50,694 nucleotides of DNA, taken from Terriglobia bacterium. GTDB lineage: Bacteria > Acidobacteriota > Terriglobia > Bryobacterales > Bryobacteraceae. Positions within the stretch are counted from its first letter, which is position 1, and the number at the start of each line of letters is the position of its first letter. A program made the translations under genes and the position numbers. A model generated the notes under the pieces. That model worked only from the letters and a program-made list of their open reading frames with translations, was not told where the DNA came from and ran no database searches. The DNA lies in the NCBI GenBank assembly GCA_020073265.1, contig JAIQFN010000042.1:1-50694 (forward strand), read 5' to 3'. Positions 8,191 to 19,000 of this stretch are shown in pieces.

Positions 8191-9650
8191 GCTGGAGTGG
8201 AGCGAAACATTACTTTCAGCTCCTTTCTCCAGTTTACGCCTACACCGATCCTCTCCACCGGGATGGCAGGCAGGAAGTAGCGCAGCACGCCCTCGTTGGA
8301 TGGATGAAAATCGAGCGCCGGCGACACCAGCAGCAGCCGGGGCGTTTCAGTGCGCAGCTCGATTCCGGGAAAATACCCGCGGGCGCTGAACTCGCGCCGG
8401 TCGAGATGCCATTTCACGCGCATCCAGTAATCCAGGGCCTGCAGCGGCAGATGGATGTCCTGGGACGCTTTCAATTCGATCACAGTTAGACGTCCGCTCG
8501 AGTCGACGGCCACCAGGTCGAGCACGCCTCGATCCGCGGCTGCGAAGGCCGGCACTTGGCCGTAGACCGGGCTCGGCAGCAAAGGCGCGTCCAACTGTTC
8601 GATCCGGCTGCGGACCTGCGACTCGAGCCAGGCTTCCGGATTTCTCAGATACAGCGGATTCAGACGGTCGCGCGCGTCCGGCGAGCGCAAGCGCGCGAGT
8701 TCGGAGGCCAGGCGCAGCACTTCGCCCGGATTGGAGGGGCGCGCGGCGCGTTTTCGCTCCATCCCGAACACCAGCTCCGCTCCCGCGGTGCGTGCGAACT
8801 CGATGCCGTGTACCCGCAGGCTGCGCTCGCCGTCGGAACGTTCGATGGCTTCGACGCCGGGCGTTTCGAGCACGGTTTCAACCAGGCCGTCCAGCTCCGA
8901 AGGAACGCTCCGCCGACACGGCTCCAGACGAGTATCCAGGTTGCCGTAGTCCCGAAGATCGACGCGGTCTTCGCCGCCGTCTTCGCCATAAACGAACGCG
9001 GTGAACTGCGCGACACCGGGGTCGAGAAAAAGCAACCGCAGGCAGGTGGTTTTCTCGCGGCCCGCCGGAAGATACAGGACCAGCCCCTGGATCACCAGCT
9101 CCGGTTGCCGGTTGCGCAGATAATCCAGCCAGATCAACCCGAACGTCAGCACGCCTTCGGCATGGAACGCATCCGGGGCGGCGCCGATAGCGGCCCACGC
9201 GGCGGTCCCTTTCCGCAGCAGCGCCCGAGGATAGGCGGGCGACAGGCTGTGCTCCAGGTCGGCCTCCGTGGTCAGCTCCGCAACCTTATATAAAGGAAAC
9301 TGCCGGCGCAGGAAGCGGCCGAACTGCTCGCGGAATTCCAGGCGCCCGCTGCGCAGCGCCGCGTCCTGGCCGGAAGGACGCCGGAGATCGATCAAGGCCA
9401 GCGTCCCGGCGCGTTTGGCAAAACGCTGGATGCGAAGCACCAGTTTCCCCTTGGTTTCCTCGACGATTCCCGTCACCCGCCGTACCAGGTTGCGCCGTTC
9501 GTTCCAGGCTTGCAGCACGAGCGAGCCGTGCCGAACGTCCAAGGCGAAGTTGGCGGACGAAATCGCGAGCAGTTCTTCGCCCGGCTCGGACAGCACAGGC
9601 TGCTGGCTGGCCTCGAGGAAGCGCTCGATGGTCTGGCGAATTTCGGTCAC
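8142..9650 (-). CDS. PD-(D/E)XK nuclease-like protein
   Basis: A 502-residue protein whose first 330 residues are not recognised. The C-terminal part (about 335-470) has the restriction-endonuclease-like core: a helix with Glu343 (WLESQVRSRIEQ), Asp378 in RGVLDLVAVD, and the E-x-K motif Glu392/Lys394 in LTVIELKAS. This order resembles NucS-type and similar DNA-repair or defence nucleases. Its 3' end overlaps the DUF697-like gene by 49 bases. It is divergent from yggS, with a perfect palindrome between the two. What it cuts, if anything, is unknown; catalytic residues appear intact. Confidence 0.6.
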   Translation of the reverse strand: MTEIRQTIERFLEASQQPVLSEPGEELLAISSANFALDVRHGSLVLQAWNERRNLVRRVTGIVEETKGKLVLRIQRFAKRAGTLALIDLRRPSGQDAALRSGRLEFREQFGRFLRRQFPLYKVAELTTEADLEHSLSPAYPRALLRKGTAAWAAIGAAPDAFHAEGVLTFGLIWLDYLRNRQPELVIQGLVLYLPAGREKTTCLRLLFLDPGVAQFTAFVYGEDGGEDRVDLRDYGNLDTRLEPCRRSVPSELDGLVETVLETPGVEAIERSDGERSLRVHGIEFARTAGAELVFGMERKRAARPSNPGEVLRLASELARLRSPDARDRLNPLYLRNPEAWLESQVRSRIEQLDAPLLPSPVYGQVPAFAAADRGVLDLVAVDSSGRLTVIELKASQDIHLPLQALDYWMRVKWHLDRREFSARGYFPGIELRTETPRLLLVSPALDFHPSNEGVLRYFLPAIPVERIGVGVNWRKELKVMFRSTPACPPKFTGTFEKPSRR

Positions 9651-9671
9651 GAAAAATGTCGATGCTGGGGA

Positions 9672-9691
9672 TCGAAGCGGAGCCGCTTCGA
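9672..9691. repeat. 20-base palindrome between divergent genes
   Basis: TCGAAGCGG-AG-CCGCTTCGA has perfect 9-base arms. It sits 22 bases from the start of the nuclease-like gene (minus strand) and 42 bases before the preferred GTG start of yggS. It could be an operator for the divergent pair. Its presence argues against the ATG at 9656 being the real yggS start. Confidence 0.6.
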
Positions 9692-9733
9692 GATGGAGCC
9701 GGCGGAGGCCTGCGCTACCCTGGTAATCGGCCG

Positions 9734-10393
9734 GTGCTCCAGGAAAAATTAGACCAGGTGGAAACGAGGATTCGAAACGCCGCGGCGCGCTCGGGCCGGC
9801 GGCGCTCGGACATTACTTTAATCGCGGTCACCAAGAAATTTCCAGCCGCCGCGATCCGGGAAGCCTACCAACTGGGCCTGCGCGATTTCGGCGAGAACTA
9901 CGTGCAGGAGTTCGAGGCCAAGCGTCCGGAACTAGCGGACTGCCCCGAGGCCCGCTATCACCTGATCGGACACCTGCAGTCCAACAAGGCCCGCAAAGCC
10001 GCTGAGATCTTCCACGTGATCCAGACCGTGGATTCGTCCAAGCTGGCGCTGCGGCTGGAGGGAGAGAATCGCCCGCTGGACGTCATGCTCGAGGTGAAGC
10101 TCTCGGCGGAGGAGGCCAAAGCGGGGGCGGCGCCCGAGGATCTGCCGGCGCTGGTTGCCGCCATTCGCGGCTGCCCGCATCTGCGGCTGCTGGGCCTAAT
10201 GACCATGCCGCCATGGTCGGACGATCCCGAAAAATCGCGGCCGTATTTCGCGCGGCTTCGCGCGCTGGCTTCCGAGTGCGGCCTCAGGGAACTTTCGATG
10301 GGCATGTCGCATGATCTGGAGGTGGCCATTGAGGAGGGAGCCACGCTAGTGCGCATCGGCACGGCGCTGTTCGGCCCGAGGAGAAAAGATTGA
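9734..10393 (+). CDS. yggS: YggS-family pyridoxal-phosphate homeostasis protein
   Basis: A single-domain PLP-binding barrel protein (about 219 residues from this start). The PLP lysine lies in LIAVTKKFP, the family signature in YHLIGHLQSNKARKA, and the phosphate-binding end in SMGMSHDLEVAIEEGATLVR followed by IGTALFGPR. YggS proteins buffer PLP and influence amino-acid metabolism. I chose the GTG at 9734 because the protein then begins VLQEKLDQVETRI as in the family. An ATG at 9656 would add 26 atypical residues across a palindrome. The stop overlaps the TTG start of the next gene (ATTGA). Confidence 0.9.
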   Translation: MLQEKLDQVETRIRNAAARSGRRRSDITLIAVTKKFPAAAIREAYQLGLRDFGENYVQEFEAKRPELADCPEARYHLIGHLQSNKARKAAEIFHVIQTVDSSKLALRLEGENRPLDVMLEVKLSAEEAKAGAAPEDLPALVAAIRGCPHLRLLGLMTMPPWSDDPEKSRPYFARLRALASECGLRELSMGMSHDLEVAIEEGATLVRIGTALFGPRRKD

Positions 10394-11516
10394 CGGTCGG
10401 CTTTTTCTCGCCGCTGCCTCCGGCCCGCACCGGCGTGGCCGATTATTCCGCAGCGCTGTTGCGCGCGCTCGCCGCGCTGGGGCCGGTGAAGGTGAACGAC
10501 CGCCACGCCGACGTCTGCCTCTATCACCTCGGCAACAACCGGCTGCACCGCGAAATCTACCAGCGCGCGCTCGATACTCCCGGCGTCGTGGTGCTGCACG
10601 ATGCCGTCCTGCACCATTTTCTTCTGGGCGAGCTCAGCGAACCGGAGTACGTCGCCGAATTTGTGTACAACTACGGCGCCTGGAACGAAGACCTGGCGCG
10701 GGACCTGTGGCGGCGCCGGGCGCGCTCGGCCACCGATCCGCAATATTTCAGCTACCCGATGCTCAAGCGCGTGGCGGAGCGTTCGCGCGCGGTAGTGGTT
10801 CACAATCCGGCCGCGGCCCGGATGGTCCTGGAGCATGCGCCCGGCGCGGTGGTGCATGAAATCCCGCACTTATTCGAGCCGCCCGAGTTCCCCGCCCCGG
10901 CCGAGGTCATCCGGCTGCGTCACGAGCTGGGCCTGGCTCCCCGGATTTTTCTTTTTGCCGTGTTCGGACACCTGCGCGAATCCAAGCGACTGCTGAGCGT
11001 GCTGCGGGCCTATGAACGCGTGCGGCGCGAATCCGAGATGGCGCTGCTGGTGGCCGGCGACTTCGTTTCCTCCGACCTGGCGCGCGCCGCCGAGCCGCTG
11101 CTCCTGCCCGATCGCGGAATCCTGCGAACCGCTTATCAACCGGAACGCGACTTCTGGCGCTACGCCCTGGCCACCGACGCCTGCATCAACCTGCGCTATC
11201 CGGCGGCCGGTGAAACTTCCGGGATCTCGATCCGCCTGATGGGCGCCGCCAAGCCGGTTCTAGTGAGCGCCGGCCTGGAGACCTCCGGCTTCCCCCAGTC
11301 GGCCTGCCTGCGAGTGGATACGGGCGTGGGCGAAGAGGACCTGCTGGCCGAGTACATGCTGTGGCTGGCCCGCTTCCCTTCAGACGCGCAAGCCATCGGC
11401 CAGCGCGCCGCGGCCCACATCGGCGAGTTCCACGCGCCCGCACGCGTAGCCGCCCTGTATTGGCGGGCGCTCGCGGGCTGTTATGATAGGGACCAAGCGG
11501 GAAGCGCGATAGCGCC

Positions 11517-11523
<7 letters not shown>
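10390..11523 (+). CDS. GT-B fold glycosyltransferase (group 1 type)
   Basis: A 377-residue protein beginning VGFFSPLPPARTGVADYS, the typical first strand and glycine-rich loop of group 1 (GT4-like) glycosyltransferases. The C-terminal Rossmann half contains FAVFGHLRESKRLLSVLRA (nucleotide-sugar side) and NLRYPAAGETSGISIRLMG. The last stretch corresponds to the region normally carrying the E-x7-E motif; here Glu is followed by TSGIS and the second acidic residue is not obvious. The TTG start overlaps the yggS stop. Cytoplasmic or membrane-associated; the sugar and acceptor are unknown. It is co-transcribed with the following hydrolase gene, whose start overlaps its end. Confidence 0.75.
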
Positions 11524-13459
<1,936 letters not shown>

Positions 13460-13813
13460 AGACTTTAGGCGATAACTTCCGATTTTTCCATCAGTTCTGA
13501 GTTCACGGCCCCTCATCGGCACTCACGCCGCATCTGTGGAAATCACGCGGTTTTGACCGGAACCGGACGGACAAAACTGCACTGCTCGCCGGAAAATTTG
13601 GAACCCGCAACTTGGTCGCCTCGGTAAAGCATCTGTAGGCAAATAGCGGTCACTCTGCCGAGCTAGCGACAACTCGCCGATGTGGATTGTTCTCGGGTGG
13701 CTAACAATCCGGCCGACAGCGTCCCCTAATTTCTTATAGACGGATTGACGTCTCGATCCTGGGACTGCCAGCAGCGGCCTAGTAGCTCGACCATCGCAGG
13801 CTGGATTGGCTAA
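13460..13813. other. Gene-free stretch at the left edge of the island
   Basis: No open frame with a recognisable protein and no RNA gene is seen. The sequence is visibly richer in A+T than the flanking operons and begins directly after the CCA end of tRNA-Cys, a classical integration point. I found no integrase and no clear second copy of the tRNA 3' end. Confidence 0.4.
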
Positions 13814-14080
13814 TCACCGATAGGTAATAGCTCGCCGGAATTCCTGCTTGACGATTTTTCTACCTTCGTTCTCGGCAACTTGTCGGCAGCTGATCCAGTT
13901 GCCCAGATGATCGTATTGACACTCCAATCTCGACGAAACTTCCTCGGATGCTGCCTTGAGTGAGTAGCCTATCGTGGCTCCGCTCTCATCCTGTATCACC
14001 ACGGATTCTAAGGTTCCTTCGTCTGGGTTGGAATACCTAGTGGTCTTCGTGTGGGTTCTATCGTCATACGCGATCGACAC
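13814..14080 (-). CDS. Small hypothetical protein, YD-repeat-like fragment
   Basis: An 88-residue frame starting with GTG. The C-terminal half contains YDHLGNWISCRQVAENEG and ends REFRRAITYR. The pattern Y-D-x-x-G-N-W followed by a final R-x-I-x-Y resembles the repeat unit of YD/RHS-type surface proteins and related acidobacterial secreted proteins. There is an in-frame stop two codons before the start and no ribosome binding site that I can see. It may therefore be the 3' remnant of a longer gene rather than a complete one. Confidence 0.4.
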   Translation of the reverse strand: MSIAYDDRTHTKTTRYSNPDEGTLESVVIQDESGATIGYSLKAASEEVSSRLECQYDHLGNWISCRQVAENEGRKIVKQEFRRAITYR

Positions 14081-14168
14081 CCGTCACCAGATTCAATATT
14101 GCTCCCTGCCAACACGCCGCACAGGTCAAGCAACCTCATCCGACGGTGGTAGTCTTCTCTGATTCACG

Positions 14169-14933
14169 TTACTCTGACAACGGCGTGCTAGAGAACATCC
14201 GATTCAACCATTCGATGCGCCGTGCCATCACGGGCATCCGAACCGCAATTTTGTCCGTTCCCGAAACCATTTTCGTCCGAAGGTAGTTCGACATCGAGAA
14301 GACCCAGACACCAGGAAATCCATTGATCGGGCCTGCGGGGAATGGCTTGAAGAACAGTGCTTCGCCTAGGCCCTCCGGGTGAACTGGGAACCAGAAAGAG
14401 ATCAGTGGCATTATTCTTTCCTTCGCAATCGCCGGAAGCGGCGCTACTTTGCCGGTCTCGTCGTCGCAGTAGGCCGGGGGTTCCATCCGCAGAAGAACCT
14501 TGTTGGCCTCCTCTTCCACGAAGCGGCGTTCCTCTTCACTCCAGTTGTCGCGCCACAATCGCATTCGATGGCGCTTAACTTCTTCATCGCTTGCCCGCAC
14601 GCTGAGTGGCCTGCCGCCGTAGGAATGGGCATTCCAATTCTTGATTTCAACTTGGTAGAGGATGCGATCTACGTCTGGGGTATCAGTATCGGACAGAATC
14701 CACCGATCAAGTCTGTTGCCCCGAAGCGTGCCGAGTTTAGGCGTTATTGGGCTTTCGCACTCGGTGAGCACTCGTGCTTTGCCACCGAAGGATTCGACGA
14801 TACACCGGCACAGCAGAACTTCGGCCAATTCCTCGCCCATGACAGCATTCAAAGCGGCGGCGTGCCCTTCGCTGCCGTCCGCACGTTCATCGAAGAACGA
14901 TAGGATGGCTTCTATCCCAAGGTAAAATTCCAA
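14169..14933 (-). CDS. Orphan PD-(D/E)XK nuclease-like protein
   Basis: A 254-residue protein of no family I can name. It has a possible restriction-endonuclease-like core: a helix with Glu34/Glu35 (MGEELAEVLL), Asp76 in GNRLDRWILSD, and an E-x-K motif (Glu96/Lys98) in YQVEIKNWNAHSYGG. The spacing Asp, about 20 residues, E-x-K is normal for the superfamily. The rest contains several tryptophans and no membrane segment. It stands alone in the tRNA-flanked island, which would fit a restriction or defence effector; that is inference. The 309 bases to the next gene hold no convincing gene apart from its promoter. Confidence 0.5.
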   Translation of the reverse strand: MEFYLGIEAILSFFDERADGSEGHAAALNAVMGEELAEVLLCRCIVESFGGKARVLTECESPITPKLGTLRGNRLDRWILSDTDTPDVDRILYQVEIKNWNAHSYGGRPLSVRASDEEVKRHRMRLWRDNWSEEERRFVEEEANKVLLRMEPPAYCDDETGKVAPLPAIAKERIMPLISFWFPVHPEGLGEALFFKPFPAGPINGFPGVWVFSMSNYLRTKMVSGTDKIAVRMPVMARRIEWLNRMFSSTPLSE

Positions 14934-15207
14934 CAGTCCCAGCCCTCCGTGGTCTCAGCAAGACGTGACCATGACTTTACCTCTACCGCCCCTCCAGTTG
15001 CCAGTCGAAAGACTCGACATCGGACACGAACTGGCTAGGCTCCACTTGAATCCATCCAGCAGCACAGCCAGCGAACCGCCCGGTCAAAATAACGCGATTT
15101 CAACATTACTTCCGGCCAACTGCCAGCCTGCGGTTGTCGAGTTCAGGCCGGCTCACCCCCGTCCCCACTGACTCCGCAGATCCGCTTTCGCTTCCTTGCG
15201 CATTCCT

Positions 15208-15236
15208 TTGACAGCATAGTCCCTTTATGGCATACT
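15208..15236 (+). promoter_or_regulatory. Promoter of the HigBA-type pair, probably leaderless
   Basis: A consensus TTGACA (15208-15213), 17 bases, then CATACT (15231-15236). The GTG start of the toxin begins only seven bases after the -10 box, so transcription would begin at or next to the start codon. Confidence 0.65.
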
Positions 15237-15242
15237 GGAAGC

Positions 15243-15617
15243 GTGGCCTGGGAGGTCGAATTCACAGACGAGTTCGAGCAGTGGTGGAACAGCCTGACAG
15301 AGACCGAGCAAATCAAGATCGCCGCCGCCGTCCGGCTACTGGAGGAATACGGACCTGACCTGCCCTACCCGATGAGTTCAGGCGTGACTGGATCGCGACA
15401 CACTCATATGCGTGAACTTCGTGTCCAAATTCAAGCGAAGCCATTCCGAGTGCTGTACGCGTTTAACCCGAAGCGCGCGGCGATCCTGCTGGTCGGCGGG
15501 GATAAAACAGGAGACCACCGCTGGTATGACGTCAACGTTCCACTAGCTGACAGGTTGTACGACCAGCATTTGGCGGAGTTGAAGAAAGAAGCGTCGAAGG
15601 AGGGATCCCAAAAGTGA
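15243..15617 (+). CDS. RelE/HigB-type toxin (Gp49-like, DUF891)
   Basis: A 124-residue protein with the HigB/Gp49 layout: N-terminal WEVEFTDEFEQWWNSL, then MRELRVQIQAKPFRVLYAF, then AILLVGGDKTGDHRWYD and a C-terminal helix LYDQHLAELKKE. Proteins of this family cleave mRNA on the ribosome; the basic residues in the RELR and FRVLY strands and the final tyrosine region are in place. Toxin first, antitoxin second is the usual HigBA order. The GTG start is supported by family alignment of the first strand. The toxin stop overlaps the antitoxin start (GTGA, 15614-15617). Confidence 0.85.
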   Translation: MAWEVEFTDEFEQWWNSLTETEQIKIAAAVRLLEEYGPDLPYPMSSGVTGSRHTHMRELRVQIQAKPFRVLYAFNPKRAAILLVGGDKTGDHRWYDVNVPLADRLYDQHLAELKKEASKEGSQK

Positions 15618-15970
15618 CCAGAAAGTTTAACGAACTGCGCGAGAAAATGTCCTCCCGTGCGCGCGCGGAGAGCGAACGTGAGTTCCGGCGCATGGTCGAA
15701 GAGATGCCGTTGCGAAAGTTGCGCGCAGCCCGGGAGCTTACGCAGGAGAACTTAGCCAGCGTCCTCCACGTCAAACAGTCTGAAGTGTCAAAAATCGAGC
15801 GCCGAACGGATATGTACTTGAGCACTCTCGCGAGCTATGTCAAGGCGATGGGTGGAACCCTGGAGGTACGTGCAACCTTCCCGGACGGTGCGGTCGTCAA
15901 GATCAATCAGTTCGAATCTTTGACCGAGCCGGGACCCGTAGTCGCCAGCGCTCGCACCAAATCAAAGTAG
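15614..15970 (+). CDS. XRE-family antitoxin (HigA-like)
   Basis: A 118-residue protein with a helix-turn-helix of the XRE type at about residues 33-90: LRAARELTQENLASVLHVKQ, then SEVSKIERRTDMYLSTLASY, then VKAMGGTLEVRATFPDG. The N-terminal 30 residues are charged and helical. Such proteins bind the paired toxin and repress their shared promoter. The start is a GTG overlapping the toxin stop. About 110 bases with strong secondary structure separate it from the convergent TonB receptor gene. Confidence 0.85.
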   Translation: MTRKFNELREKMSSRARAESEREFRRMVEEMPLRKLRAARELTQENLASVLHVKQSEVSKIERRTDMYLSTLASYVKAMGGTLEVRATFPDGAVVKINQFESLTEPGPVVASARTKSK

Positions 15971-16015
15971 AATCCAGCTTGCCGGTGAGGGCATTCTTTT
16001 CGCAGCCGGTTCGTA

Positions 16016-16069
16016 CTTTGGAACTATGCAGCGCGGGCGTCTCTCCGGATGAGTTCCAAAGAGACGCCC
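16016..16069. repeat. Two interlocking inverted repeats between convergent genes
   Basis: Arm pair a is CTTTGGAACT (16016-16025) with AGTTCCAAAG (16052-16061). Arm pair b is GGGCGTCTCT (16035-16044) with AGAGACGCCC (16060-16069). Both are perfect, and the order a-b-a'-b' means they are mutually exclusive or form a pseudoknot. No T-run follows in either direction. They may end transcription of the convergent antitoxin and receptor genes, but not as a textbook terminator. Confidence 0.6.
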
Positions 16070-16080
16070 CCGGAAAAACG

Positions 16081-19000
16081 TTAGAAGGTGATTCTGCCCG
16101 TCACCACCACCACTCGATTGGGAATCACGGTGGAGGTGATGCGGCCGAACGTCGTCGCGTCGATGCTCATGTTCGCCGCGGTCGGATTCGCAAACTGAGG
16201 CGTGTTCAGAATGTTGGTCGCGTTGGCGCCCAGCCACAACTCGGTTTTCTCCGTCATGTGAACCTTCTTGATGACATTCATGTCGAACTGGAAGTAGCCT
16301 GGGCCGATGCCCATGCTGGGAGCCATGTTGCCGATAGTTCCGGGCAAGGAATTGGACAGCACAATGGAGCCGGACGAGTTGGTGAGAGCGCGCAACGGGC
16401 TCAGCGACTTCACCTGCGACGCTAAGCCAGCCACCTGAGGATCGGCAATCAGGCTGAAGGCCCCGAAGAATGCCACGCCGGTACCGACCTTCTGAACGGA
16501 ACCCGACGGGACCGCGCCGGTGAGGTTGGGGAGATTGTTCGAGGCCACGGTGTTAAACGTGCTGTTGACCATGCCGAAGCTGATCGGATAGCCGGAGAAG
16601 ACGTTGAAGATGCCTCCCACCTGCCATCCGCCAATCACCTTGGCGAGGATTCCCGAAGTGTTGCGGCCGATGAGCTTTCCGGGGCCGAAGGGCAGTTCGT
16701 AGATGCCGTTGCTGCGCCAGAAAAACTTGCGGTCCAGCAGCGATTTGTCGATGTTCTTGTCGCGCAGAGTGCGGAAGCTGTTGGTCAATCCCGAATCGTC
16801 GCCGGCGTTGTAGTCGCCCAGATACCGGTCCCAGGTGAAATTGCTCTGCAGGGTCAGGCCGGCGCTGTAGCGCTTGGTGTATTCGATCTGCAGCGCATGA
16901 TAGGTAGAGCCGCCGTTGTTCCCTTGCAGGTACTCGGTGGCGTACTGCGGGCTCACCGTCACGAAATTCTGCGGCAGCCCCGCGTTCAGCAGTAATCCGC
17001 CTGGAACACCGGTAAGGTTAAGCGCGTTGTTGATGAAGTTGGCGAAACCTCCCACGTTGTTGGTGGCGAAGAAGGATTGGGTACCCGACGGGGCGGTAAG
17101 AACATACTGAGAGCCGGTCACTCCAGCCGGCGCGTAGCGTCCGAAGATCTGATTGATGAGCTGAGAGTCTCCTCCGGCCCGCACGATGTTGAACGCATTG
17201 GCAATGCCGTTTTCAAGCACGTTGGTCTCGTTGACATTGGTGCCGCGCATCAGCTTGGTCCCCTTGGTTCCGACGTAGCGGATCTCCAGGCTCGAATTGC
17301 CCGGCAGCACACGCGAGATCGAAGCGCTCCAGTTCTGGATGTACGGTGTCCGAGTGTTCGGGTCGTAGGTACTAAACGTGAGCTGCCGGCTCGCGAATGG
17401 ATTGCTGTTCAACGGGATTTGCTGCAGCGGAGCGTTGGTGGGCGTCACAGGAACGCCCACGTTCGTGAGATTGGTATTCACCGTTGGCGTGTTGCCGAAG
17501 GTTTGGCCCAGCCCGGGTGCGTAAACCGTTTCCAGTTGCGTTACGTAGACGGCGGTGCGCTCGTAGCTTAACCCATAACCTGCCCGGAACACGGTCTTGT
17601 CTTTTCCGCCCAGCCAGGGAAGCGACCAGGCGAAGCCGATGCCGGGAGCGAAATTGTTGTGATCGCCGCTAAACAACGAAACATCCGGGTGCGGCCCGTT
17701 CGGCCCGATCTGCTGCGGCGTAATCAACTGTCCGTTGAGCACGCCCGGCTGGAACTCGGACGAATAAGAGTTGCCAGAAATGCCGAACAGAGAATAACCG
17801 CCGCCCACCGGCGCTACAAAATTGCCGTGCCCCTCGTAGGGGACCTGGAACAGCTCATAGCGCAGTCCGACGTTGAGCGTAAAACTCGGAGTCACCTTGA
17901 TGTCGTCCTTGAAGTACCACGAAAATTCATGCTGCTTGATCAGCGCGTAGCGTGTCAGGCCCGGCACAAAGGTGGGGCTCCCGGAAGGCGCGTTGAGCGT
18001 CTGTGAAACAAAGGTCACCGCGCCCGACAGATCGTACAGTAGACTCGAAGCCGTACCGAGATTCTGGCCGACTCCTGGGATCAGCGTGTTGCTCAGGTTC
18101 GTGGGCGTAGTACCTGCGCCGAGGTAGACGCGCGGCACCACGTTGGCGATGTCATAACCGGAGTAGGAAATCAGCCGCGCTTCGAATCCTGCCTTGAAAG
18201 AATGCTTCCCTTTGATCCAGGTGACGTTGTCGCCGTACTGATAATTCGGCGTAACGTTGGCGTAGCCGTCCAGCGCGGAGTCAATCGGAACTACGGGGGA
18301 GAAAGTCAGAGGGCTGATCAGATAGGGGCTGTCGCCCTTGTGATACAGCGCACTGGGGCCGCCGGTGCTGGGGTCATACCCGGAATACACGTGAATCTGC
18401 GGACGATAGATTCCAACACGAATCTCATTGAGCAGATTGGGCCGCAGCACTGAATTCAAAACGATGGTGCCTAGCAGGGAGGCATTCGGGGCTTTCCCGA
18501 CCGGCGAGGTGGGCAGCGCGCCGGGCAGGTCCGTGTTCCAGGCGACGTGGTTGTAGCTGATCTGCAGACGCTCGTTGTCCGAAAAGTTATGATCGATCCG
18601 GCCTTCGAACGTGTTGAACTGAGTGCCGGTCGGCTGTAACCAGGAGAAGCCGGCGGTGTTGAGCCCGTCGCCGCTAAGGAAATAATTGGGCAGCGGCATG
18701 TTCTTGATGTTTTGAGCCAGCACGCCGCTGGCATCCGGACTCAGGTGATTGGGATCCAAACCGAAAAGGCTGACCGACTGCAGCGGACCGGTGGCGGCTG
18801 CGGGTTGCAGCGGTGCGCCGGTGGTGGTCACGGTGGGCACGGCAGAGGCCGCGTTGGAATTCAACACGCCGGGGAAGAAGCGGAAGTTGCCTTGCCGCGC
18901 GGTCTGCGTCAGGACGCCCGCGACCACGTTGTTCTTGGCGATCTGCCTCTGGCCCTCGTAGTAGAAATTGAAAAAGGTCTTGTTGTGGCGGATCGGGCCG

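Noticed and set aside
15128-15170. A sequence resembling the T-arm and 3' end of tRNA-Cys, as a possible right attachment site of the island
   Set aside because: Only short blocks match (GAGTTC and a C-rich end); the alignment needs several gaps and no direct repeat of ten or more bases was found.
14965-15171. A 68-codon open frame on the plus strand
   Set aside because: Proline- and serine-rich, no family resemblance, no ribosome binding site, and in a non-coding stretch between the orphan nuclease-like gene and the toxin promoter.
16035-16069. Rho-independent terminator
   Set aside because: The stem is strong, but no T-run follows on either strand, so it was reported as a structure and not as a terminator.
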